From Brockia lithotrophica (GTDB lineage: Bacteria; Bacillota; Bacilli; Thermicanales; DSM-22653), in NCBI GenBank assembly GCA_003050565.1, contig PEBW01000007.1, forward strand, positions 24,756-88,755: 64,000 bases of DNA, given 5' to 3'. The stretch's first letter is position 1; each line of letters starts with the position of its first letter. Shown one piece after another: positions 16,198 to 23,846 of the stretch. A program made the position numbers and the translations under genes. The notes under the pieces were generated by a model. It saw only the letters and a list, made by a program, of their open reading frames with translations, was not told the origin of the DNA and did not search any database.

Positions 16198-17076
16198 GTG
16201 GACGTACAGCGCATTGTGCAGATGTGGGAGACGATGCCTTTCCCCGAGGAGATCAAAGAAGACGAAGGATTTGCGAGGCTCCGGGAAGCGTACGTCGACC
16301 TCCTCGATGTGTACGCGGCGCACCCGTTTGCCGCTTCGGTTCCCCGGGTGCCCGCAGAAGAGGTTCAGGCGCAGCTTCGTTCGGGGACACCCCTTCTACG
16401 GGGGATCGAAGCCCGGGTCGACTTCTCCCACGCGGAAAGCTTGCTCCCCTCCGTTGCCGCCTGGGAGGGCTTTTCCGAGGAAGTGCGTGCTTCCCTCCAA
16501 GAGGTTTTGGGGCGAACGTCTCCCGAGGAGCGCGAGGCGCTCCTCGCCGCGGCGTGGGCGGGAGACGGAGCGGCCATCCACGAGATGGCGGAGCGCTTGG
16601 AGGTTCAGCCCAAGGCGTTCGAGGCGTGGCTCTTCTTCGCCTTGTACCCGACGCGTGTGGCCGTGCGGGAGGCGTGGTTGGGCAAGGAGCGGGTACCGCT
16701 CGAGGCGTGGGGTCACGGAAGCTGTCCCTTTTGCGGCGTCCTCCCGCACCTGGGAGAATTCGTGGGGGACCGTGGAGAGCGGACCCTCCGCTGTCCGAGC
16801 TGCGGCGCCGCCTGGGAATTTCCGCGGCTACGGTGCCCTGCGTGCGGCGAGGACGACCCGAACCGCCTCGAAGCCCTCTTCTTCGACGTTGATCGCGACA
16901 AGGTACGCGTCGACGTCTGCGAGCGCTGCGGCCACTACGTGAAGGGAGTCCCCGCGCTCGAACTCACCGACCCCTACGGGCTCCTCCTCCTGGATGCCTT
17001 TACCTACCCCCTGGACGTCGCCGCCGAAGAAGAAGGTTACGGCAGACCGCAGGCAGAAGAGAGGCGGGAGAGCTAG
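16198..17076 (+). CDS. fdhE: Formate dehydrogenase accessory protein FdhE
   Basis: FdhE is a cytoplasmic rubredoxin-like protein needed for assembly of respiratory formate dehydrogenase. The 292 residues have a helical N-terminal half and four CxxC pairs in the C-terminal half: CPFCG, CPSCG, CPACG and CERCG, followed by LELTDPYGLLLLDAFTYPLDVAA. An upstream in-frame extension is open, but AAAGGAG at 16183-16189 lies 8 bases before GTG 16198, which also fits the family start. It follows fdhC after 285 gene-free bases and is followed by mobA. Confidence 0.92.
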   Translation: MDVQRIVQMWETMPFPEEIKEDEGFARLREAYVDLLDVYAAHPFAASVPRVPAEEVQAQLRSGTPLLRGIEARVDFSHAESLLPSVAAWEGFSEEVRASLQEVLGRTSPEEREALLAAAWAGDGAAIHEMAERLEVQPKAFEAWLFFALYPTRVAVREAWLGKERVPLEAWGHGSCPFCGVLPHLGEFVGDRGERTLRCPSCGAAWEFPRLRCPACGEDDPNRLEALFFDVDRDKVRVDVCERCGHYVKGVPALELTDPYGLLLLDAFTYPLDVAAEEEGYGRPQAEERRES

Positions 17077-17154
17077 CGCCCGCGCTTGGTTCCCTTGTTT
17101 CCGGGGGAACTCCGGGCTTGGCTTCCTCCAAGTCCTGCGAAAGGAGGGAAGTGC

Positions 17155-17757
17155 GTGCGGAGCGCGTGCATCTTGTCCGGCGGAAAATCTTCGCGCATGG
17201 GGCGCAACAAGGCGTTTCTCCCCGTCGGCGGGCTTCCCAACATTCGACGTATCGTGGAGACCTTGCGCCCGCACTTTCCCGATATCTGCCTGGTCACCAA
17301 CGATCCCGAAGCGTACGAAGACCTCGGCCTTCCGACGACGCGGGATCGCTATCCGGGGCAGGGGCCCGTCGCCGGCGTGCACGCGGGACTTCTCCTCGCG
17401 CGCTTCGACCGGGTCTTCGTCGTGGCAAACGACATGCCCTTCGTTTCCGCAGACGTCGCCCTCCGCCTCGTGGAGCTTTCCGAAGGGTACGACGCCGCGG
17501 TCCCCGAAGTAGGGGGGCAGGTGCACACCCTCTACGCGGTGTACCGCAAGGAAACGGCGCCGCACTTCGAGGCCGTGCTTCTCGCGGGGCGTCGGCGCAT
17601 GGTCGACGTCTACAAGCGGATCCGCGTGCGCTACGTCCGGTCGGGAGAACTCGGGCTCACGTCGGAGGAGGCGGAACGCACCTTTTTCAACATGAACACG
17701 CCCGAAGAGTACGCCCGCGTCCTCGCGTGGACGGAGGAGGGAGGACCCCGCGCGTAG
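17155..17757 (+). CDS. mobA: Molybdenum cofactor guanylyltransferase MobA
   Basis: MobA joins GMP from GTP to molybdopterin to give the MGD dinucleotide required by formate dehydrogenase. The 200 residues start with the nucleotidyltransferase motif ACILSGGKSSRMGRNKAFLP (a G-G-xS-xRMG loop). Further motifs are PGQGPVAGVHAGLLLARFDRVFVVANDMPFV (metal-binding aspartate) and the late FFNMNTPEEY. AAAGGAGGG at 17140-17148 selects GTG 17155. It lies between fdhE and the tungstate transporter, completing the dinucleotide step of the pathway. Confidence 0.93.
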   Translation: MRSACILSGGKSSRMGRNKAFLPVGGLPNIRRIVETLRPHFPDICLVTNDPEAYEDLGLPTTRDRYPGQGPVAGVHAGLLLARFDRVFVVANDMPFVSADVALRLVELSEGYDAAVPEVGGQVHTLYAVYRKETAPHFEAVLLAGRRRMVDVYKRIRVRYVRSGELGLTSEEAERTFFNMNTPEEYARVLAWTEEGGPRA

Positions 17758-17804
17758 ACGTGCGTAGTCGTGTGGGAAAAGTACCTCTCCCTCCCCCTTG
17801 CCTG

Positions 17805-17826
17805 CCGGTACGAGGCCGGTACGAGG
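17805..17826. repeat. Perfect tandem 11-bp repeat upstream of tupA
   Basis: The unit CCGGTACGAGG occurs twice head to tail, 17805-17815 and 17816-17826, in the 168-base gap between mobA and tupA. One repeat is about one helical turn, so a protein could bind both units on the same face of the DNA. No known Mo/W regulator site is recognised in it. Confidence 0.6.
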
Positions 17827-17925
17827 AAAGAAGGGCAATCCCGCACGCAGACGTTTCGGAAGACCGGGCAAAGGAGAACAAAGGCGGTACCCCGCCAAGA
17901 CGAGGAAAATTCGGAGGGTTACCCG

Positions 17926-18849
17926 ATGTTCGGAACGATTGCGAGGAAGCGCCGCTGGGCGATCGCCGCCCTTGTCCTCTGGTTTGCCGCTTGGGGAGCT
18001 CTTGCCGGCTGCGGCAAGTCGACTTCTCCCGAGTTTTCTCCGGGGACGGAAGCCCCCACCGGGAAGACGCCGCAGCCGACACCCGCCGCGCGGGACGTCG
18101 TCCTCGCGACGACGACGAGCACGCAGGACACGGGGCTTCTCGACTACCTCGTACCGATCTTCGAGGAGCAGACGGGCTACAAGGTCAAGGTTGTGGCGGT
18201 GGGTACGGGACAGGCGCTGGAGATGGGAAAGCGCGGCGAGGCCGACGTGCTCCTCACGCACGCTCCCTCTTCCGAAAAGCCGCTCGTGGACGACGGTACG
18301 GTGACGAACTACCGCCTCGTCATGCACAACGACTTCGTCCTCGTCGGACCTCCCAACGATCCGGCTAAGGTCGAGGAAGCCCAGGATTTGAAGGCTGCCA
18401 TGAAGGCGATCGCCGCTTCCGGCGCAGGCTTCGTCTCTCGCGGCGACGATTCGGGCACGCACAAGAAAGAACTCGACCTCTGGAAGGCGGCCGGCGTCGA
18501 TCCTAAGGGGCAGGCGTGGTACACGGAGAGCGGTACGGGGATGGGGCAGACGCTCCTCATCGCCAACGAAAGGCGCGCGTATACCTTGACGGATCGCGGG
18601 ACGTACCTCGCCTACAAGGACAGGCTCGACCTCGCCATCGTCCGCGAGGGAGACGAGGACCTCCTCAACATTTACCACGTGATGCAGGTGAACGCCGAGA
18701 AGTACCCCAAGGTGAACGCCGAGGGCGCCAAGGCCTTTGTCGAGTTCCTCGTATCCCCAGAAACGCAAAAGCTCATCGGCGAGTTCGGCGTCGACAAGTA
18801 CGGGCAACCCCTCTTCTTCCCCGATGCGGCGAAGGAGGGGAAGGAGTAA
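17926..18849 (+). CDS. tupA: Tungstate-binding lipoprotein TupA
   Basis: This is the extracellular solute receptor of the TupABC tungstate transporter. The 307 residues begin with a lipoprotein signal (IAALVLWFAAWGALAGC, lipobox LAGC) and a Pro/Thr-rich linker. The TupA hallmark TTTSTQDTGLLDYLVP follows, then VGTGQALEMGKRGEADVLLTHAP, the SRGDDSGTH segment and YTLTDRGTYLA. The signature separates TupA from molybdate-binding ModA. GGAGGG upstream selects ATG 17926; the longer in-frame form lacks a signal peptide. tupB follows after 6 bases. Confidence 0.94.
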   Translation: MFGTIARKRRWAIAALVLWFAAWGALAGCGKSTSPEFSPGTEAPTGKTPQPTPAARDVVLATTTSTQDTGLLDYLVPIFEEQTGYKVKVVAVGTGQALEMGKRGEADVLLTHAPSSEKPLVDDGTVTNYRLVMHNDFVLVGPPNDPAKVEEAQDLKAAMKAIAASGAGFVSRGDDSGTHKKELDLWKAAGVDPKGQAWYTESGTGMGQTLLIANERRAYTLTDRGTYLAYKDRLDLAIVREGDEDLLNIYHVMQVNAEKYPKVNAEGAKAFVEFLVSPETQKLIGEFGVDKYGQPLFFPDAAKEGKE

Positions 18850-18855
18850 AGAGAC

Positions 18856-19554
18856 GTGGATCTCGTGTGGTCGGGCCTTCACGAGGCGGTGCGGATCCTC
18901 CTGGCAAAAGACCCGGAAATTTTGGCGATCTTCGGGCTCTCCCTGCGCATCGCGGTCTGGGCGCTCGGGATCAGCCTCCTCATCGGCCTTCCGCTGGGCG
19001 TCTTCCTCGGCGTCGTGAACTTTCGCGGCCGCGGGGTACTCCTCAGCGTCTTCAACGCCGGGATGGGACTGCCGCCTACGGTCGTCGGGCTGTGGGTGGC
19101 CCTCTTTCTCTGGCGCAACGGGCCTTTGGGCGACCTCCACCTCATCTACACGCCCACGGCCATCGTAATCGCCGAAGTGATCCTCACGACGCCGATCCTC
19201 GTCTCCCTCGTCGCGGCGGCGGCCGCGGGAGCCAAAGAGAGGCTTCACGAGTTCTTCCTCTCCCTGGGGGCGACGCCGGAGACGTACCTCTACCTCCTTT
19301 TGCGGGAGATCCGCATGCCGCTCCTCGCCGCGGTGATCGCCGGCTTCGGACGGGTGATTTCCGAGGTGGGGGCGGCGATGATCGTCGGCGGCAACATCCG
19401 CGGGGAGACGCGGACGCTCACGACGGCGATCGTGCTCGAGGTGTCGAGGGGGGCGTTCGACCGGGCGCTGGCGATCGGCTTTCTCCTCCTCGCCCTGTCC
19501 TTCGCCGTAACCGCATTTCTCACCTACCTCCAGCACCGCGTCCGGGAAGGTTGA
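18856..19554 (+). CDS. tupB: Tungstate ABC transporter permease TupB
   Basis: This inner-membrane channel of the tungstate importer has 232 residues and about five hydrophobic segments (for example LRIAVWALGISLLIGLPLGVFLG, LSVFNAGMGLPPTVVGLWVALFL, IVIAEVILTTPILVSLVAAAAA). The EAA loop that contacts the ATPase reads EFFLSLGATPETYLYLLLREIRMPLLAAVIAGFG. The GTG start uses AAGGAG located in the tail of tupA, so the two genes are tightly coupled. Confidence 0.93.
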   Translation: MDLVWSGLHEAVRILLAKDPEILAIFGLSLRIAVWALGISLLIGLPLGVFLGVVNFRGRGVLLSVFNAGMGLPPTVVGLWVALFLWRNGPLGDLHLIYTPTAIVIAEVILTTPILVSLVAAAAAGAKERLHEFFLSLGATPETYLYLLLREIRMPLLAAVIAGFGRVISEVGAAMIVGGNIRGETRTLTTAIVLEVSRGAFDRALAIGFLLLALSFAVTAFLTYLQHRVREG

Positions 19555-19616
19555 TCGTCCCGCCGTTCCACCGTGCGGCTCCCGGGTTTCGAAGAGTTGC
19601 CGAAGGGGGGATCGCC

Positions 19617-20324
19617 GTGGGAGACGTCCTCCGCGTGCAGGGCGTGCGCGTCGTGCGCGCCGGACGCACCATCCTGGACGGGATCGACCTCAGCCTCGCC
19701 GCGGGGGAGCGCCTCGGGCTCGCGGGCCCGAACGGCTCGGGAAAGACGACGCTCCTCAAGGTCCTCGCCCTCCTCCTCGCGCCGACGGAGGGGAAGCGCG
19801 AGGTCTTCGGCGTACCCGTGGGCCGCTCCGTCCCGGTGGAATTCCGCCGGCGCATGGCCGTCGTCTTTCAAGACTCGCCTCTCCTCGCGGGAAGCGTCCT
19901 GGCCAACGTCTACCTCCCCCTGCGCATTCGCGGCCTCGGGAGGAGGAAAGCCCGTGAAGAGGCGTACGCCTGGCTCGAGCGGTTTGGGTTGGAAGTCTTT
20001 GCGGGGCGAGATGCCCGCTCTCTTTCGGGAGGGGAGCGGGCGCGTCTCGCCCTCGCCCGCGCGCTGGCGCTTCGGCCCGAAGTGCTCTTTTTGGACGAGC
20101 CCTTTGCCGCCGTAGACGCCACGTCGCGCGGTCCCCTCAAGGCGAGTCTCCGGGAGATCTTCCGAGAACACGGGACGAGCCTCCTTCTCATCAGCCACGA
20201 CTACCGCGATCTGGAAGACCTCACGGACCGTACGGTCGTCCTCGTGCGCGGCCGCGTGCTCGCCTCCGGCCCGACGGCGACCCTTCGGCGGGAAAATCCC
20301 CTCGTGCGCGAACTCTTCCCCTGA
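19617..20324 (+). CDS. tupC: Tungstate ABC transporter ATP-binding protein TupC
   Basis: This ATPase powers tungstate import. The 235 residues contain Walker A (GPNGSGKTT), Q-loop (VVFQDSPLL), the ABC signature LSGGERARLALARALAL, Walker B (VLFLDEPFA) and the switch histidine (LLISHDYRD). The open frame extends far upstream across tupB in another reading frame; AAGGGGGG 7 bases before GTG 19617 and the start of ABC homology fix the true start. It completes tupABC directly upstream of a tungsten-enzyme gene. Confidence 0.93.
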   Translation: MGDVLRVQGVRVVRAGRTILDGIDLSLAAGERLGLAGPNGSGKTTLLKVLALLLAPTEGKREVFGVPVGRSVPVEFRRRMAVVFQDSPLLAGSVLANVYLPLRIRGLGRRKAREEAYAWLERFGLEVFAGRDARSLSGGERARLALARALALRPEVLFLDEPFAAVDATSRGPLKASLREIFREHGTSLLLISHDYRDLEDLTDRTVVLVRGRVLASGPTATLRRENPLVRELFP

Positions 20325-20627
20325 GGCTGAGGCGGATCCGACGGCGCGAAACGGAAGCCCGTCTTCGAGGGAACGGAGCGCCGTTCCTTCCCCTTCGGGA
20401 TTCGCCCGTGCACTGCCGTCCGATGTGCTTTCTCTTGGGTCGTGCGGTCGTCCGGCGAGAGCAAGGCCGAAATCTTGAAACGACTCTCGTCGAGTAACCG
20501 CTTTCGGGGAAAAATAGGTTATACTAAAAAGTAGACACCCCCATCCGTATTGCGCTGCCTTTGCGGCTTTGCGGCGATCCAACACCCATTGCGCCGAAAC
20601 TTGTCTCGAGAAGGAGGCGTTCGCACT
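20325..20627 (+). other. 303-base gap between tupC and the AOR gene
   Basis: No gene is seen. Near its end TATACT (20520-20525) is a plausible -10 for the AOR gene, about 103 bases before the ATG, but no good -35 lies at 16-18 bases. A small dyad ACTC-TCGTC-GAGT (around 20483-20495) lies just upstream of that -10. AAGGAGG (20611-20617) is the AOR ribosome site. Confidence 0.4.
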
Positions 20628-22451
20628 ATGCTGCGCGGGTACAACAACCGCGAGATCCTCGTGGACCTCACGCGGGGTACGGTGGAGGAACGGCCGCTCG
20701 ACCGGGAACTCGTTCGAAAGTACATCGGCGGCCGCGGTCTCGGGGTGAAGTACGTCTTCGACAACGGACCGCACGTGGAGCCCTTCTCGCCCGAGAACCT
20801 GCTCGCGATCATGACGGGCCCGCTCACGGGGACGCGCTCGCCCATGAGCGGACGGTTGGCCGTCGTCACGAAGTCTCCCCTCACGGGGACGGTGACGGAT
20901 TCGCACATGGGTGGGTGGACGGCCGCCCGGATCAAGTGGGCGGGCGTGGACAACATCCTCATCCGCGGGCGAAGCGAGAGGCCGGTCTACCTGTACGTCG
21001 AAAACGGAAGCGCGGAAATCCGCGACGCGTCGGACATCTGGGGTCTCGGCGTGCGGGAGACCGTGCGGGTCTTGCGGGAACGCCACGGCGGCGGTCGCCC
21101 GGAGGACGTGAGCGTGATGGCCATCGGCCCCGCGGGCGAACAGCTCGTGCGCTTTGCCGCGTTCATCAACGAGGACGATCGGGCGGCAGGACGCGGCGGT
21201 ACGGGGGCCGTAGCCGGCTACAAGCGGCTCAAGGCGATCGTCGTAAAGGGGACGCCCCGCGACCGCGACTTCGTCGTCTACGACGAGTCCGCCTACCACA
21301 AGGCGAATCAAGACGGGCTGCGGGCGATCCTTCAGGGGGCGGTCACGGCGCCCAAAAAGGGCGGCCTCTCCGTGTACGGGACGAACGTGCTCATGAACAT
21401 CATCGACGGCGTGAGCGGCCTTCCCGTGTACAACGCCAAGACGACGGTGATCGAGGGGGCGGCGGAGATCGGCGGAGAGCGCGTGCGGGAGACGATCCTC
21501 TACCGCGACCACACCTGCCACGCCTGCCCCGTGGCCTGTAAAAAAGACGTCGTCGTGCGGGAAGGGAAGTACCGGACGACGGTTCCCGCGGGGAGCATGG
21601 AGTTCGAGTCCGCGTGGGCCCTCGGTGCGCTCATCGGGATCACGGACCGCGAAGCGGTGGCGCGGATGATCGACCTCGCGAACGAATTCGGCATGGACAC
21701 CATCGAGACGGGGCACGCCATCGCCGTGGCGATGGAAGCCTACGAGCGCGGGCTGATCGGGTACGCGATTCGCTGGGGCGACGCCGACCGCGCGATCGAA
21801 CTCCTCCGTTCGATCGCCGAGCGAAGCGGGGTGGGCGACGACCTCGCCGAGGGACCGGCCCGCTTCGCCAAGTCCATCGGAGCGCCCGAGATCTCCATGT
21901 CCGTGAAGGGGCAGTCCATCCCCGCGTACGACCCGCGGGCCATCCAGGGGATCGGCCTCGGGTACGCGACGAGCAACCGAGGCGCGTGCCACCTCCGCGG
22001 CTACACGATCAGCGCCGAGATCCTGGGGATCCCCTACTCCGTGGACCGCACGGCCGTGGCCGGGAAGGGCGAGCTCCAAAAGTGGTTCCAGGACCTCTTC
22101 GCCTTTACGGATTCCCTCGACGTGTGCAAGTTCTCGACGTTTTCCGAAACGCCGGAGCACTACGCGCGGCAGTTTTCTGCGCTCACGGGGATGGAGATTA
22201 CGGAAGAGGAGCTCTTCCGCATCGGGGAGCGCATCTACAACCTCGAGCGCTACTACAACAACCTCGCCGGCTTCAACCGCCGCGAAGACGACTACCTGCC
22301 GGAACGCCTCCTCAAGGAGCCGGCGGCGGGGAAGTCCGAGGGAATGGTGAGCCACCTCGACGAGATGCTCGACGAGTACTACCGCGTCCGTGGCTGGCGG
22401 GAAGGCATCGTGCCCGAGGAGAAGCTTCGCGAGCTCGAGATCATCGCCTGA
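20628..22451 (+). CDS. aor: Tungsten-containing aldehyde:ferredoxin oxidoreductase
   Basis: AOR oxidises aldehydes to carboxylates (or, with low-potential ferredoxin, can reduce carboxylates) at a tungsten bis-pterin centre. The 607 residues show the N-terminal MLRGYNNREILVDL, the pterin-binding region with KYIGGRGLGVKYV and GPLTGTRSPMSGR, and DSHMGGW. The [4Fe-4S] ligands are Cys297, Cys300, Cys304 and distal Cys500 (DSLDVCKFS). AAGGAGG 10 bases before ATG 20628 sets the start. It lies between the tungstate transporter and two MoeA genes, strongly supporting tungsten as metal. The aldehyde substrate cannot be predicted. Confidence 0.95.
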   Translation: MLRGYNNREILVDLTRGTVEERPLDRELVRKYIGGRGLGVKYVFDNGPHVEPFSPENLLAIMTGPLTGTRSPMSGRLAVVTKSPLTGTVTDSHMGGWTAARIKWAGVDNILIRGRSERPVYLYVENGSAEIRDASDIWGLGVRETVRVLRERHGGGRPEDVSVMAIGPAGEQLVRFAAFINEDDRAAGRGGTGAVAGYKRLKAIVVKGTPRDRDFVVYDESAYHKANQDGLRAILQGAVTAPKKGGLSVYGTNVLMNIIDGVSGLPVYNAKTTVIEGAAEIGGERVRETILYRDHTCHACPVACKKDVVVREGKYRTTVPAGSMEFESAWALGALIGITDREAVARMIDLANEFGMDTIETGHAIAVAMEAYERGLIGYAIRWGDADRAIELLRSIAERSGVGDDLAEGPARFAKSIGAPEISMSVKGQSIPAYDPRAIQGIGLGYATSNRGACHLRGYTISAEILGIPYSVDRTAVAGKGELQKWFQDLFAFTDSLDVCKFSTFSETPEHYARQFSALTGMEITEEELFRIGERIYNLERYYNNLAGFNRREDDYLPERLLKEPAAGKSEGMVSHLDEMLDEYYRVRGWREGIVPEEKLRELEIIA

Positions 22452-22492
22452 CGGCCGTCGGGTGACTCTTTTCGGCTTTGGCAACGGAGATG

Positions 22493-22513
22493 GCGCCGGG
22501 GCAACCCGGCGCC
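22493..22513 (+). other. GC-rich hairpin between the AOR gene and moeA copy 2
   Basis: GGCGCCGGG (22493-22501) pairs with CCCGGCGCC (22505-22513), a 9-bp stem. No T-run follows (GTCCTTG), so it is not a classical terminator. It could be a processing or stabilising element that tunes expression of AOR against the downstream moeA genes. Confidence 0.5.
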
Positions 22514-22539
22514 GTCCTTGCGAGGAAGGGGTGCGCGCG

Positions 22540-23844
22540 GTGGAACTCTTTCGCGTCCTGTCCGTCGCCGACGTCCGGAAGCTCCTCGATGCGCTTCCCG
22601 TGCCTTCGCGCCGGGTAGAGGAAGTCCCCCTCCTTCGGGCGGCGGGGCGCGTGCTCGCGCGCGGCGTACGCGCTCCGGAGGACGTCCCCGCGTTTTCCCG
22701 CTCTACCGTAGACGGGTACGCCGTGATCGCCCGGGAGACCTTCGGTGCGGGGGAATCCACTCCCACGCTCCTCGAGGTCGTCGGCGAGGTGCGCATGGGC
22801 GAAATCCCCCGGCGCCGTCTCGAAGAAGGAGAGGCGATGTACGTCCCCACGGGGGGGATGTTGCCCGAGGGGGCGGACGCCGTCGTCGCCGTGGAGCACG
22901 TGGAGGTCATGGGGGCGCTTCTCAACGTCTACCGCGCCGTTTCGCCGGGGCAGAACGTGATCTTCCGCGGGGAAGACGCCCTCGCCGGGGAGGACGTCCT
23001 CGGACCGGGAATGCGTCTTCGCGCCTACGAAATCGCCTACCTCGCCGGCCTCGGGGTACGCGAGGTTCCCGTGTACGTGCCTCCTACCGTGACCGTGTTT
23101 TCCACGGGCGACGAACTTGTCCCGCACGAAACGCGCGACCTCCGGCTGGGGCAGGTGCGCGACACAAACGCCCCGGCGATCTGCCTCCTTGCCGAGGAGT
23201 TCGGCGCGCACGTTCGCTGCGGCGGCATCGTACGCGACGACGAAGACGACTTTGCCCGGGCGATCGACGGCGCCCTCGAAGATTCCGACCTCGTGGTCCT
23301 CTCCGGCGGGAGCTCCGTCGGAGTTCGCGACCTCACGTTGCGGGTCCTCGAGGAGCGTTTCGGTGCGGAAGTCTTCTTCCACGGGATCTCCCTCCACCCG
23401 GGGAAGCCCACCCTGCTCGCGCGCGTGGGCGAGCGCTTCGTCCTCGGTCTTCCCGGGAACCCCACTTCGGCCACGGTCGTCTTTTTCCTCTTCGGCCGCC
23501 ACCTCCTCGCGCGCCTGGCCGGAGAGGCGGTTTTTGCCCCGATCGCCCTCGAGGCGAAGCTTCGCCGCCCCCTCGCCTCCGTCGCCGGTCGCACGGATTA
23601 CTACCGCGTGCGCCTCGTGCGCGAGGCGGACGGTTGGTGGGCGGAGCCGGTGCTCGGAAAGTCGGGCCTCCTCTTTACCCTCCTGGGGAGCGACGGTCTT
23701 GCGGAGGTGCCTGAGGAAAAGGAAGGGTACCTCGCCGGAGAGTCGGCCCGCGTGTACCTTCTGCACACGCGGCAGGTGGCAGCCCCGCCCTCCCGCAAGC
23801 CGCGAGAAGGGCTCGCCGCCCGCTGGATGGAAAAGGAGGAGTGA
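22540..23844 (+). CDS. moeA: Molybdopterin molybdenumtransferase MoeA (copy 2)
   Basis: This second MoeA homologue has 434 residues and probably inserts metal into the pterin for the neighbouring tungsten enzyme. Motifs: FSRSTVDGYAVIARE, YVPTGGMLPEGADAVVAVEHVE, the MogA-like VTVFSTGDELVPHE and VVLSGGSSVGVRDLT, then GLPGNPTSATVVFFLFG. GAGGAAGGGG at 22521-22530 favours GTG 22540 over the in-frame GTG at 22531. Only two bases separate its stop from the MoeA-fusion gene start, so the pair is co-translated. Its sequence differs clearly from copy 1 (for example GGMLPEGAD against GAAFPEGAD), suggesting divergence of function. Confidence 0.93.
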   Translation: MELFRVLSVADVRKLLDALPVPSRRVEEVPLLRAAGRVLARGVRAPEDVPAFSRSTVDGYAVIARETFGAGESTPTLLEVVGEVRMGEIPRRRLEEGEAMYVPTGGMLPEGADAVVAVEHVEVMGALLNVYRAVSPGQNVIFRGEDALAGEDVLGPGMRLRAYEIAYLAGLGVREVPVYVPPTVTVFSTGDELVPHETRDLRLGQVRDTNAPAICLLAEEFGAHVRCGGIVRDDEDDFARAIDGALEDSDLVVLSGGSSVGVRDLTLRVLEERFGAEVFFHGISLHPGKPTLLARVGERFVLGLPGNPTSATVVFFLFGRHLLARLAGEAVFAPIALEAKLRRPLASVAGRTDYYRVRLVREADGWWAEPVLGKSGLLFTLLGSDGLAEVPEEKEGYLAGESARVYLLHTRQVAAPPSRKPREGLAARWMEKEE

Positions 23845-23846
23845 GC

